Source of the DNA: Megascapheus bottae
Taxonomy: Eukaryota; Chordata; Mammalia; Rodentia; Geomyidae
Reading direction: 5' to 3'
Length of the DNA: 64,000 nt
Assembly: GCA_024803745.1 (NCBI GenBank)
Contig: JANJXV010000129.1
Span: forward strand, 806,001-870,000
Position numbers and translations under genes: made by a program. The notes below the pieces were generated by a model that saw nothing but the letters and a program-made list of their open reading frames with translations, was not told the origin of the DNA and made no database searches. Positions 10,258-21,603 of this stretch are shown piece by piece. Numbering within the stretch: the first letter of the stretch is position 1; every line of letters begins with the position of its first letter.

Positions 10258-10735
10258 ATAATTTAGCCGGGTATGGTGGCTCACACTTGTAAATGTAGCT
10301 ACTCAAGAGGCTGGGATCCAAGGATAGCAGTTCAAAGTCAGCCTGGGCACTGAAGTCCATGTGACTCTTATCTCCAATTAACCACCAGAAACCCAGAAGT
10401 GGCCCTATGGCTCAAGGGATAGGGCAGTAGTCTTGAGCTGAAAAGCTCAGTGACAAGACCCAGGTGCAGAATTGCAGTCCCATGACTTGAATGATGAATG
10501 ATACTAGCCAGGCTCTGTGTGCTCACACTTGGAATCCTATCTACACAGAATCAGGTTTGAATCCAGCCCAAACAAATTGTATGATATTCTGATTTACAGT
10601 GCATTACCAAAAATCTGGAAGTGGAGCTGTGGATAAAGTGGTAGAACACTAGCCTGAAGCAAAAAAAAAACTTTTAAGGACAGTTCCCAGGCCCTGGGTT
10701 CAAGTCCCAGGACTTGCATAAAACAACAAAATGTG
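10258..10735 (+). mobile_element. Two SINEs in tandem
   Basis: 10258-10492 is a near-complete composite beginning 'GCCGGGTATGGTGGCTCACACTTGTAA' and ending 'AGAATTGCAGTCCC'; 10500-10735 is a second one with 'GGGTTCAAGTCCCAGGACT'. Confidence 0.85.
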
Positions 10736-10739
10736 ACGC

Positions 10740-11414
10740 TGAGTCCTCCATCATTTGGTGTTATAGTTCAATATTCTTGATATGCGTCTTAGAAATTAAG
10801 TCCCTAGCTAATACTCTCCCCTGAAATTCTGCTTCATAGCTGATTCATAGAATTTCAGCATCATTACTATCACCTACCAGTTAGCATAGCAGTCTACTAC
10901 TGAAAATTTGAAGAAAACTTTTGAGTAATCCTAATAAATCTGTGTATCATCTGCACACACATCAAATCAGCAGGAGCTATATTCTACTATTATATAAATG
11001 TATTTAATCCCTTCTTGACTTAATGAGCCTTAAAGAGTAAAACATATGAAGTAGTTATGAAACTAACAGTCAACATTCTTCTACCTAATATTGTAATATA
11101 AGTTTATAAATGCAAGGACTGTTCTGAAGTGTGCAGAAGATAGCTTCTAATTATAATATTCTCATGAAGTATAGTTTTTAAGAAACATGTTGCTTGCTTT
11201 GGGAAAGCAAAGGCAAGGAAAAATGATATAAGTAAGTTCCCTATTTATCAGAAGGAAAATACTATTGGGTTTAGATCAACTTCATTCATTCCGTGCTGAT
11301 GAAACAAATATTTGCAATTCCTGAGGCCAATCACTTCATTGTGATGCACAATCAGCCAGCTTAGATCAATCTTCCAAAAAAGGAAAGGAACAAATGAGAA
11401 GCAATTATGGATTC
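10740..11414. other. No recognised feature
   Basis: A+T-rich. No ORF with coding character, no SINE or L1 signature seen. Confidence 0.5.
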
Positions 11415-11510
11415 CAAAATGAACCAGGTGGTGGTGGCAGCTCACACTTGTAATTCTATCTACTCAAGGCCTGAAATCCAAGGATCTGGATTAAGTCTGT
11501 CAGGGATGAA
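11415..11510 (+). mobile_element. SINE fragment (B1-like part)
   Basis: 'GTGGTGGCAGCTCACACTTGTAATTC' followed by a decayed remainder. Confidence 0.6.
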
Positions 11511-11827
11511 CATATTACTGTCTGTAACATCATCTCTGTTATCACAGCCCAGCTGATACACTCTGCCCAACAGGTTCCAAACACCAAAGTCCATCTCCTA
11601 TCTGAAATACTATCAAACGTACTCACATATTATTTCCTCTTTGGGAGATAGTTGAAACATGTACCAGAAACACTTCCCTGGCTTCAGAGTGGAAGTGGAA
11701 ATATATACTCACTAGAATCCCATCTAGTAAATTACAGTCAATCATCGTTCCTCACATCTTGTTAGTTAAATTGAACAATGAGTGTTTGGATCAGAAGCAA
11801 TGTGTATGAGCATACATGTTGTAAAAG
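11511..11827. other. No recognised feature
   Basis: Short stretch without coding or repeat signature visible to me. Confidence 0.5.
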
Positions 11828-12007
11828 TACTGTAATCCTAGCTACTCAAGATAAGCTGAGAACTGAGGATTCCAGTTCAAAATCAGCCACGCAATAAATT
11901 CCATAAGATTTTTACCTCTAATTAACCAGCAAAAAACAGAGCGTTGAATTGTGCTTAAAATGCCACAGCCCTAAGCTTTGCATTAAAGAGCTAGGGGGTA
12001 GCATTCA
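11828..12007 (+). mobile_element. SINE cut by the left end of the L1 array
   Basis: Runs from 'TGTAATCCTAGCTACTCAAG' through the second half to 'GAGCTAGGGGGTAGCATTCAGG', where the typical 3' end (GTTCAAGCC) is missing and L1 ORF2 sequence begins. The SINE 3' part does not reappear on the other side, so this is a rearrangement or deletion boundary, not a simple insertion. Confidence 0.65.
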
Positions 12008-13874
12008 GGATGCCCACTCTCTACACTCCTTTTTAACATAGTACTAGAATTCCTAGGCAGTGCAATAAGGCAAGAAGCAAGCATAAAGGGGATCAAAGTG
12101 GGGAAAGAGAAAATAAAACTATCCCTCTTTGCAGATGACATGATTCTGTATTTAAAGAATCCTATAGATTCTACTCACAAGCTGCTTGAGCTGATTCAAA
12201 GATTTGGAAGGGTAACAGGCCATAAAATGAACCCTCACAAATCAACTACCTAACTTTACGCCAACACTGAGAGGAACGAGGCAATAATCAGGAAAGAAAT
12301 TCCTTTCACAGTAGCCTCAAAGAAAATAAAGTACCTAGCAATTAGCTTAACTAAGAATGTAAAGGACCGTTTAGATGAAAACTTTAAAACCACAAAAAAG
12401 GAAATAAAAGCATAACTAAGGAAATGGAAAAACCTCCCATGCTCCTGGATTGGAAGAATCAACATTGTGAAAATGACAATCTTGCCAAGGGCTATCTACA
12501 AATTCAATGTAATACCAATCAACATCCCAATGTCATTCTTTAAAGACATAGAAGAGGCAATTCAAAATTTCATATGGAATAATAAAAGACCCCGTAGAGC
12601 AAAAATACTTCTTAGCAGAAAGAACAGAGCTGGAGGAATTTCAATTCCAAACTTAATACTCTATTACAGAGCTATAATTCTCAAAACAGCTTGGTACTGG
12701 CACAAGAACAGGCCTGAAGTCCATTGGAGTATAACTGCGGACCCAGATATTAAACCACAGACCTATGGCCACCTAATCTTTGACCAGGGAGCCAAAAAAA
12801 TAGAATGGAAGAAAGATAGCCTCTTCAACAAGTTGTGCTGGCAGAACTGGTTAAACACCTTCAGAAAACTAAAGTTGGATCCTTCTTTGTCACCTTGCAC
12901 TAGAATTAACTCCAAATGGATCAAAGACTTGGAGGTAAAAGCTGACACACTGAAAAGTTTACAGGAAGGAATAGGAGATACACTAGGCCTCCTTGGCACA
13001 GGTCGAAACTTTCTTAATAAGGACCAAGAATCACAACAAATCAGAGAAAGGCTGGATAAGTGGGACTGCATTAAACTGCAGAGTTTTTGTATGGCAACGG
13101 ATATAGCTAGTAAACTAATCAGGAAGCCTACAGAGTGGGAGAAGATCTTCACCAACCAAACAACGGACAAAGGCCTCATACCTAAATTATATCAACAACT
13201 CAAAAAATTGAATCACTCCAAAACTAACCTCCAAAGTAACACCCGTCCCATTAAAAATGGGCCAAAGTCTTAAGAGAGTCTTCTCTGACGAAGAAAGAAA
13301 AATGGCGTATAGACACATGAAGAAATGCACCACATCTCTGGTCATAAAAGAAATGCAAATCAAAACAACTCTAAGATTCCACCTCACTCCAGTTAGAATG
13401 GCCAGGATCAGGAAAATGAATGACAACAGATGCTGGAGGCGATGTGGCCAGGAGGCATCAGTACTACACTGTTGATGGGAGTGCAAACTCGTTCAACCAC
13501 TATGGAAAGCAGTGCGGCAGTGCCTCAAAAGGCAAAAAATAGAACTCCCCTATGACCCAGCAATTACAGTACTTGGCATTTACCCAACAATCCAGAAACA
13601 AGGGCATACTAAACCCACTAGCACAACAATGTTCATTGCAGCACTATTCACCATAGCAAAGATATGGAACCAACCCAGATGTCCCTCAGTTGATGAGTGG
13701 ATCAACAAGTTGTGGTATTTGTACACAATGGAATTCTATGCTGCTGTCAGAAAGAATGACATCGCCCCATTTGTTAGGAAATGGAAAGACTTAGAACAAA
13801 TCATATTAAGTGAAGTAAGCCAGACTCAAAGGAACTTAGGCTCAGTGGTTTCCCTCATTCGTCACAATCAGTAG
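12008..13874 (+). pseudogene. L1 ORF2 remnant (L1-0)
   Basis: C-terminal half of the L1 ORF2 protein (reverse transcriptase and Cys-rich C-terminal segment). The reverse-transcriptase F-A-D-D active-site segment is at about 12129-12140, followed by stops (TAA at about 12250; frameshifts near 13260 and 13475). The endonuclease and N-terminal RT are absent. Not functional. Confidence 0.9.
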
Positions 13875-14292
13875 AAACCTTGGGCTCTACTAGGAGAGAT
13901 TGTCAATAGAGCAAAAGGCCATCTATAAGGCCATATAATGTGAAGCTAATTGAAAAGACCTCCAGGATATTGACACAAAAGCCATATAATGAATGATTGT
14001 TGTCCTTAATGTACTATGTTGTCTCTCATCTCGCTTGCTGTCCCTTGGTTATCCCATATTGGTATAGTATCTCACTTTGTTATCTGATATATTGAATTTA
14101 TTTGTATTTGGATATTTGAAATTTGTTAGGGAAGGGGGGAAAACCAAGACGGGTGGGGGGTGTGGGGTTGGAGGGAAATGGGTACCAAGACATGTGAAAG
14201 GGTATCAATGTATGTGAATTAATGCACCTTCTATCTGGCAAATATCATCTAACCCTTTTACTAATTACAATAAAAAAATGAAAAAAAAGAAA
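12008..14292 (+). mobile_element. L1-0, 5'-truncated first element of array
   Basis: Begins inside the ORF2 reverse-transcriptase domain (at the conserved [10 protein letters not shown] region) and runs to the 3' end. ORF2 remnants are open at 12467-13273 and 13512-13874. The 3' UTR has the G-rich block 14151-14174, AATAAA at 14269 and an A-rich tail to 14292. The 5' junction shares about 11 bp (AGGATGCCCAC region) with the intact units. The truncation could be ordinary target-primed truncation or a recombination break. Confidence 0.9.
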
Positions 14293-15551
14293 GTTGTAGT
14301 GTGTGGGGAGGATGATGGGGTCAAATACATTTCTTCTTAGAAATTTACCTCATCTGGTTGCCCTGGATTTTCCTGGCCTTCTTCTTAGAGAAAGTTCTGT
14401 TATACTGGATTTGTGGCTTGGCAATGATCTAGCATGTACATCTTCGAGTAAGACATCCACAACTTCCATGCCTGAGACTCGAGTTTCCTGACCTTTGGCA
14501 ACAGCACAGCAACACCTTTCTTCCTCCTGAGCCACAGGCCAAGTGAGCTGGCTTGAGCTGGTTGTTAGTTACAGTGGCTTGGTTACCAGGGTTCCATATT
14601 CTGTTCCATTGTGAGGGAGGCAGGGTCACCTTTCAGGGCCCAATGACCAAAGATCCTTGCTCACCAAAGACCTCACCAAAGACATACTGGAGGCTGAATC
14701 TCTCCTCCAATCTCACAATATACATGTGGATGTAGTAAACAGCACACCTTATTTGTCCAATCCCAATGTCTTCCACTAGGCCCAACTACCAGTCTGGTCT
14801 CAGGCTCAAGGAGCCTTTCTTAGGTAAGATCCAAACTTAAGGGTCAATATTGCCCTCATCCTTTACAAAACATTGCTTCACAGTGCCTTCTCTGCCTGCA
14901 TTTTGCCCCTTGTCGATTTTTTTTTAGTTTTGCTAGTCTTGGGACTTAACCTCAGAGTGTGAACATTGTTCTTGGGCTTTCTTTAGGCTTTAGCTGTCCC
15001 ACCGAGCCACAGCACCACTTGCAGGGTTTTCTATGTATGTGGTAATGAGGAATCAAACCTGAGGCTTACTGCCTGGTAGCCAAGGACTCTACCAATAGGT
15101 CAAACACACAGGGCATCTTGCACATATTTTTGACGTCAATCTACTAGGATATTATTAGGGTTCTGTATCCTAATCAATTTTTTCCTGATGATTAGCTTTG
15201 CTGTCATGTGTAAAAAATGCAAGAGGGAAAAACAGAGAAGAATTAGTGAAATTAAAAAAAAGCATTAGACGCAGTTAAGTGTTCATTCTTTGTAGGAGAA
15301 AGGATATTTGGATATGATGATGATGATGATGATGACTTTATAATTACTATGTCAGGGTTGAGAGTTTGGCATAGTGGTAGAGTGCTGGCCTAGCATCCAT
15401 GAAGATCTGGGTTTGATTGCTCAGTATCACATAGATAGAAAATAAAAATGCTGTTTACGAGCTAATTCACTCACAGCATTTGCTTCTGAAATCTTCGCTT
15501 CTGCATCTTGTGAAATAGCCCTTTCCCTCAACGTAGACAAGAAAAACAGAT
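14293..15551. repeat. Spacer S1 (host-derived)
   Basis: Homologous, in inverted orientation, to 62060-63412. It includes an antisense RALGDS-like pseudo-exon (14349-14515), an antisense SINE (about 14925-15110), a TGA/ATG trinucleotide microsatellite (about 15310-15336) and a sense ID-like SINE half (about 15355-15440). It lacks about 113 bp present in the other spacers just after 'GATAGAAAAT'; the missing piece lies between two AGAAAAT repeats. Confidence 0.9.
14349..14515 (-). pseudogene. RALGDS-like first-exon remnant in S1
   Basis: Read on the minus strand: a Cys-rich start (LLCCCQRSGNSSLRHGSCG) then a basic segment (FSKKKARKIQGN) and a splice donor (GATGAG/GTAAAT). In S1 the presumed ATG is GTG. 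Similar Cys-rich then basic N-termini are what I recall of RALGDS-like proteins. The same segment at 63199-63366 lies directly upstream of the REM pseudo-exon, which supports the link. An in-frame stop follows the Cys-rich part. Assignment is moderate. Confidence 0.45.
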
Positions 15552-16111
15552 CCATCCCATGGTCCACTGTGAGGCCACTGGTTGGGCTAAGAGCTAGTCG
15601 TGCAGCAACACATAAGTTTTATTCTAATACTTTCCAAACTTTGTACTCAAATATGCTACCTACTTACCAACTTATGTCAGTTATCCTTATGCTATAACTT
15701 TTCTTCATTACTACAATATTCTTACACTCCTACGTTAAACCTCTTGCACCTCCCCTGACCTCTCTCATTCTTTTTTTCTATCTCTGGACCTCTGCTCATC
15801 TTTCAACCCTTATACTGCACGGAACTACACTTGATGGCTGTTGAGCAATATTGTATATGTAGGTGGTTAATTATTCTCTAGGCTCAGAGGGACTTAAAGA
15901 CAATAGAGATTGGATTGAGAGGCTTATTGTTTTGGGTATAAATCGCTTATCAGTGGTTGTATTAGGCTGGTCTGTAAGTGCACAAAAAGAAAGAGTGCTA
16001 ATACCAATCAAAACTTGTGAACATCTAGTGTCTGCCAGCTACAGAGGCCTAGGTTGGTTATATCTGAAAAACTATAATCGTATTTAGTAGTAATCTTGTT
16101 CCCATTTTCAA

Positions 16112-17111
16112 ATGGGCAGAACAAGAAACTCAAGAAAATGTCAAATCAAGAAACAACATCCCCCACCCAATGTAAACAGACAATGGAACAGTCACTGGCA
16201 AACCTAGAGGAGAGTCTTCCAATTGCTACACAAATGCAATTGATAAACATCATTAATGAAAAATGTGAAAATATAAAGAAAGAGATAATGGAGGAAGCCA
16301 TACCTGAACAAGAGGAAAGCAAAAACAAGGTGATAAGTGAAAAAGAAGAAGCCATAAAGGAGGCCATAATAAAGGTTTTTCAAAGAAAGATGGATGAATT
16401 CAAAGAATCCACAAATAAAAACGTGACCAAACTCCAGCAAATGTCCAAAGAAAATAAAGCTACTGAGCTAACCACTCAAAAGGAAATCAAGGAGATAAAG
16501 AAATCCATACATGATCTAAAACAAGGGATGCAAGGCATCAAAAGTGAGCAATTAGAAGCAAGGGAGATGAAAAATAAAGTAGATAGCTTTGATAGCAGGT
16601 TAGACATTGCAGAGGAGAGAATTTCCGTGGCTGAAGATAATTTAGGTATTATAAAGAACAGAAAATGAGTCAATCCAAATCTAGGAAATATGAGAGAGTG
16701 CTTCAGGAGGTCCAAGATACAATTAGGAAGCCTAATTTAAGGCTAGGTGGTATTGAGGAGGGCGTGGAGAAAGAGGTCAATGGTATTGTAAATATACTTC
16801 AGGGAATCATCTCAGAGAATTTCCCAAATATCCAGAAGGGCAGGCCCATCCAGATACGAGAAGCTTTTAGAACCCCAAACAGACCTGACCAGAAAAGAAC
16901 ATCCCACCGCCACATTGTGATCCGAACTGGATCAATAGAAACGAAAGGAAAGATCCTAAAGGCAGCCAGGGAAAAGGGATCAGTAACCTACAAAGGCAAA
17001 CCAATCAGAATAACCCCAGATTTCTCAGCAGAGACCATGCAAGCACGAAGTGACTGGAAGCATATATGTCATGCCCTTATATCAAATAACTACCAACCAA
17101 GAATACTGTAG
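16112..17111 (+). pseudogene. L1 ORF1 (L1-1)
   Basis: ORF1 encodes the L1 RNA-binding chaperone: N-terminal coiled coil (Glu/Lys-rich heptads, about 16200-16620), RRM, and C-terminal domain (AFRTPNRPDQKRTSHRHIVI, AAREKGSVTYKGKPIRI). Here a one-base deletion just after the ATG (before MSNQE) and a 5-bp deletion (TATAAAGAACAG at about 16651) break the frame, leaving 16096-16668 and 16665-17111. The terminal TAG at 17109 is premature: the frame continues for about 61 codons to a TAA at 17292 with normal ORF1-like sequence (PAKLSF...). That TAG is shared by all array copies. Confidence 0.9.
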
Positions 17112-17342
17112 CCAGCTAAGCTCTCATTCATAACTGAGGGAAAAATAAAAACATTCCATTCCAGGGAAAAGCTGCAACAATATGTCGAAACAAAACCAAC
17201 ACTACAGAGAATTCTCAAAGATGCTCTATACATAGAAAACCAAAATAAATGCAATATAGGGAAAGAAATGGCACCTAAACAGCATACCATCTAAGGACCA
17301 CAAGAACTGTCAAGACACAGGCCCTACTAAAAGCTTTTAAAA

Positions 17343-20300
17343 ATGGTAGGAACTAATAAATATCTCTCAATCCGAACTCTCAATATCAATGGATTTAACT
17401 CTCCAATTAAACGGCATAGGTTGTCTAGTTGGATCAAAAAGCAAGAGCCATCGTTCTGCTGACTTCGAGAGACACATCTTACCCAAAAACAATCATCTTT
17501 TGAAAGTGAGAGGTTGGAATAAACTCTATCAAGCTAACTGCCCCCATAAACAGGCTAGAGTTGCCATCCTCATATCAGATACAATAGACTTCAAACTAAA
17601 ATTAGTAAGAAAAGACAAAGAAGGTTACTACATACTACTAAAGGGATCTTTCCTCCCGGAAGACATAACGATCCTAAATATTTACACACCCAATCCCGGA
17701 GCTCCAAACTTCATCAAGCAAACTTTACTTACACTGAAACCATACATAGATCGAAATACAGTGATTGTTGGTGAGTTTAACACACCACTCTCACCTATGG
17801 ACAGATCAACAAGGCAAAAACTCAACAGAGAAACCTTAGAACTGAACAACTATATAGACCAACTAGATCTAACAGACATCTGCAGAATATTCCACCCAGT
17901 AACACCACAATATACGTTTTTCTCAGCAGCACATGGAACATTTTCCAAAATAGACCACATCTTAGGCCATAAAGCAAACCTGGACAGATTCAGAAACACT
18001 GAAATTATTCCTTGCACACTCTCAGACCATAAAGGCATCAAATTGGAGCTGAACACACATCTCCACCAAAGAAAACCCTGTAACTCATGTAGACTGAACA
18101 ACACATTGTTTAATCAAAAACAATGGGTAATCGAAGAGATCAGAACAGATATCCAACTGTTTATGAAATTTAACAATAAGGAGCACACAAATATCAACTC
18201 CTTAGGGACACAACAAAGGCAGTACTCAGAGGAAAATTTATAGCGCTGAGTGCCTACAACAGCAAGTTGGAAAAATGGCAAACCAACTAGTTAATGTCTC
18301 ACCTTAACCTCCTGGAAAAAGAGCAACAAACCAACCCTAAACCCATTAGGAGAAAGAAAATTATTAAAATCAAAGCAGAATTAAATGATTTGGAATAAAA
18401 AAACTATAGAAAGAATCAACAAAACAAGGAGTTGGTTCTTGAAAGAATTAACAAAATTGACAAGCCCTTAGCAAATCTTACCGAAAAAAGAAGAGAGCAT
18501 ATCGAAATAAACAAAATCGCAGATGAAAATGGTAATATCACGACAGAAATTACCAAGATCCAGAATATCATGAGGGAATACTTCTCAAACCTTTACGCCA
18601 ACAAATTTGAGAATCTAGAAGAAATGGATGAATTCCTAGACAATATTAACATACACACACTGAACCAAAAAGAGCTAACCCAACTCAACAGGCCTATGTC
18701 AAGCTCTGAAATAGAAATGGAAATTAGACAACTTCCACTTAAAAAGAGCCCAGGGCCAGATGGATTCACAGCTGAATTCTATAAGGTCTTCAAAGCAGAG
18801 CTCACACCAATACTCCTCAAGCTCTTCAACGAAATTGAAAATGAAGGTTCTTTACTAAACTGATTCTGTGAAGCCAGTATATCCCTCATCCCCAAACCAG
18901 ACAGAGATTCATCAAAGAAAGAGATCTATAGACCCATTTCTTTGATGAACATCGATGCAAAACTTCTCAACAAAATACTGGCCAACCGTCTATAACAACT
19001 CATCAAAAAAATATACATTATGATCAATCTGGATTCATCACAGGGAGGCAAAGCTGGTTCAACATACACAAATCAATTAATATAATTCAACACATCAACA
19101 GGAGCAGGGATAAAATCACATGATTGTCTCAATAGATGCGGAAAAGGCATTTGACAAGATCCAAAACCCCTTTATGTAAAAAGATGTGGAGAAACTAGGA
19201 ATCCATGGAACATTTCTCAATGTAATAAAGGCTGTGTATGAGAAACCCACTGCTAGTATTATACTTAATGGTGAAAATCTAAAGCCATTCCCTCTAAAAT
19301 CAGGAACGAGACAAGGATGCCCACTCTGTCCACTCCTTTTTAACATAGTACTAGAATTCCTAGGCAGTGCAATATGGCAAGAAGCAAGCATAAAGGGGAT
19401 CCAAGTAGGGAAAGAGGAAAAAAAATTATCCCTCTTTGCAGATGACATGATTCTGTATTTAAAGAATCCTATAGACTCTACTCCCAAGCTCCTTGAGCTG
19501 ATTCAAAGCTTTGGAACGGTAGCAGGCCATAAAATCAACCCTCACAAATCAACTGCCTTACTTTACGCCAACACTGAGAGGAACGAGGCAATAATCAGGA
19601 AAGAAAATCCTTTCACAATAGCCTCAAAGAAAATAAAGTACCTAGCAATTAGCTTAACTAAGAATGTAAAGGACAGTTTAGATGAAAATTTTAAAACCCT
19701 AAAAAAGGAAATTAAAGCAGAACTAAGGAAATGGAAAAACCTCCCATGCTCCTGGATTGGAAGAATCAACATTGTGAAAATGACAACCTTGCCAAGGGCT
19801 ATCTACAAATTCAATGTAATACCCATCAACATCCCAATGTCATTCTTTAAAGACATAGAAGAGGCAATTCAAAATTTCATATGGAATAATAAAAGACCCC
19901 GTATACCAAAAACACTTCTTAGCAGAAAGAACAGCGCTGGAGTAATTTCAATTCCAAACTTAAGACTCTATTACAGAGCTATAATTCTCAAAACAGCTTG
20001 GTACTGGCACAAGAACAGGCCTGAAGTCCAATGGAGTAGAACTGCGGACCCAGATATTAAACCACAGACCTATGGCCACCTAATCTTTGACCAGGGAGCC
20101 AAAAAAATAGAATGGAAGAAAGATAGCCTCTTCAACAAGTTGTGCTGGCAGAACTGGTTAAACACCTGCAGAAAACTAAAGTTGGATCCTTCTTTGTCCC
20201 CTTACACTAGAATTAACTCCAAAAGGATCAAAGACGTGGAGGTAAAAGCTGACACACTGAAAAGTTTACAGGAAGGAATAGGAGATACACTAGGCCTCCT

Positions 20301-21183
20301 TGGTACAGGTCGAAACTTTCTTAATAAGGACCAAGAATCACAACAAATCAGAGAAAGGCTGGATAAGTGGGACTGCATTAAACTGCAGAGCTTTTGTATG
20401 GCAACGGATATAGCTAGTAAACTAATCAGGAAGCCTACAGAGTGGGAGAAGATCTTCACCACCCAAACAACGGAACAAGGCCTCATATCTAAAATATATC
20501 AACAACTCAAAAAATTGAATCACTCCAAAACTAACCTCCAAAGTAACACCCCTCCCATTACAAAATTGGCCAAAGACTTAAAGAGAGTCTTCTCTGAAGA
20601 AGAAACAAAAATGGCCTATAGACACATGAAGAAATGCTCAACATCTCTGGTCATAAAAGAAATGCAAATCAAAACAAGTCTAAGATTCCACCTAACTCCA
20701 GTTAGAATGGCCAGGATCAGGAAAACGAATGATAACAGATGCTGGAGGGGATGTGCCCAGGAGGGATCACTACTACACTGTTGGTGGGAGTGCAAACTCG
20801 TTCAACCACTATGGAAAGCAGTGTGGCAGTGCCTCAAAACGCTAAACATACAACTCCCCTATGACCCAGCAATTCCAGTACTTGGCATTTACCCAACAAT
20901 CCAGAAACAAGGGCATACTAAACCCACTAGCACAACAATGTTCATTGCAGCACTATTCACCATAGCAAAGATATGGAATCAACCCAGATGTCCCTCAGTT
21001 GATGAGTGGATCAACAAGTTGTGGTATTTGTACACAATGGAATTCTATGCTGCTGTCAGAAAGAATGACATCGCCCCATTTGTTAGGAAATGGAAAGACT
21101 TAGAACACATCATATTAAGTGAAGTAAGCCAGACTCAAAGGAACTTAGGCTCAGTGGTTTCCCTCATTCGTCATAATCAGTAG
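17343..21183 (+). pseudogene. L1 ORF2 (L1-1)
   Basis: ORF2 encodes the L1 endonuclease and reverse transcriptase. The order is intact: EN (LNING at about 17382, SDHKG at about 18025), RT ([11 protein letters not shown] at about 18748, FADD at 19435-19446) and the Cys-rich C-terminus ([17 protein letters not shown] near 20780). Lesions shared by all complete copies: EN frameshift near 17500, GDFN changed to GEFN (GAG at 17773), frameshift near 18195, TAG 18288, TAA 18396 and frameshift near 19113. Private or subgroup lesions: TGA 17460 and TGA 18861 (also in L1-3), and TAA in TTTATGTAA near 19175. The last 665 codons (19186-21183) are open. Confidence 0.93.
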
Positions 21184-21603
21184 AAACCTTGGGCTCTACT
21201 AGCAGAGATTGGCAATAGAGCAAAAGGCCATATATAAGGCCATATAATGTGAAGCTAATTGAAAGGACCTCCAGGATATTGACACAAAAGCCATATAATG
21301 AATGATTGTTGTCCTTAATGTACTATGTTGTCTCTCATCTCGCTTGCTGTCCCTTGGTTATCCCATATTGGTATAGTATCTCACTCTGTTATCTGATCTA
21401 TTGAATTTATTTGTATTTGGATATTTGAAATTTGATAGGGAAGGGGGGAAAACCAAGACAGGTGGGGGGTGTGGGGTTGGAGGGAAATGGGTACCAAGAC
21501 ATGTGAAAGGGTATCAATGTATGTAAATTAATGCACCTTCCATCTGGCAAATATCATCTAACCCTTTTACTAATTACAATAAAAAAATGAAAAAAAAAAG
21601 AAA

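Larger units (their letters stand above)
15552..21603 (+). mobile_element. L1-1, full-length element
   Basis: About 6.05 kb: 5' UTR 15552-16111, ORF1 16112-17111, inter-ORF region, ORF2 17343-21183, 3' UTR with G-rich block (about 21461-21484), AATAAA at 21578 and A-rich tail. The 5' boundary is placed where homology with the inverted host copy at 62060 stops (…AAAAACAGAT/CCATCCC). No clear target-site duplication is seen at the two ends, as expected if unit boundaries were made by recombination. It carries the lesions shared by all copies plus private ones. Confidence 0.92.

Noticed and set aside
14303..14491. 62-codon + strand ORF repeated in each spacer (MGRMMGSNTF...)
   Set aside because: It is antisense to the better supported Cys-rich pseudo-exon with its splice donor; no family resemblance.
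14293..15551. Spacer as a long terminal repeat or an L1 promoter monomer
   Set aside because: It contains SINEs and a pseudo-exon, and its homologue at 62060-63412 lies without any L1, so it is host DNA and not part of the element.
15863..16087. 74-codon ORF upstream of ORF1 present in all five L1 5' UTRs (15863, 23289, 30679, 38092, 45487)
   Set aside because: It starts with GTG directly after a stop, has no ATG and no known domain; its conservation is explained by recent duplication of the units.
16146..16440. Minus-strand hydrophobic ORFs inside ORF1 and ORF2 of each L1 copy
   Set aside because: Shadows of the Lys/Glu-rich sense frame; they recur only because the L1 recurs.
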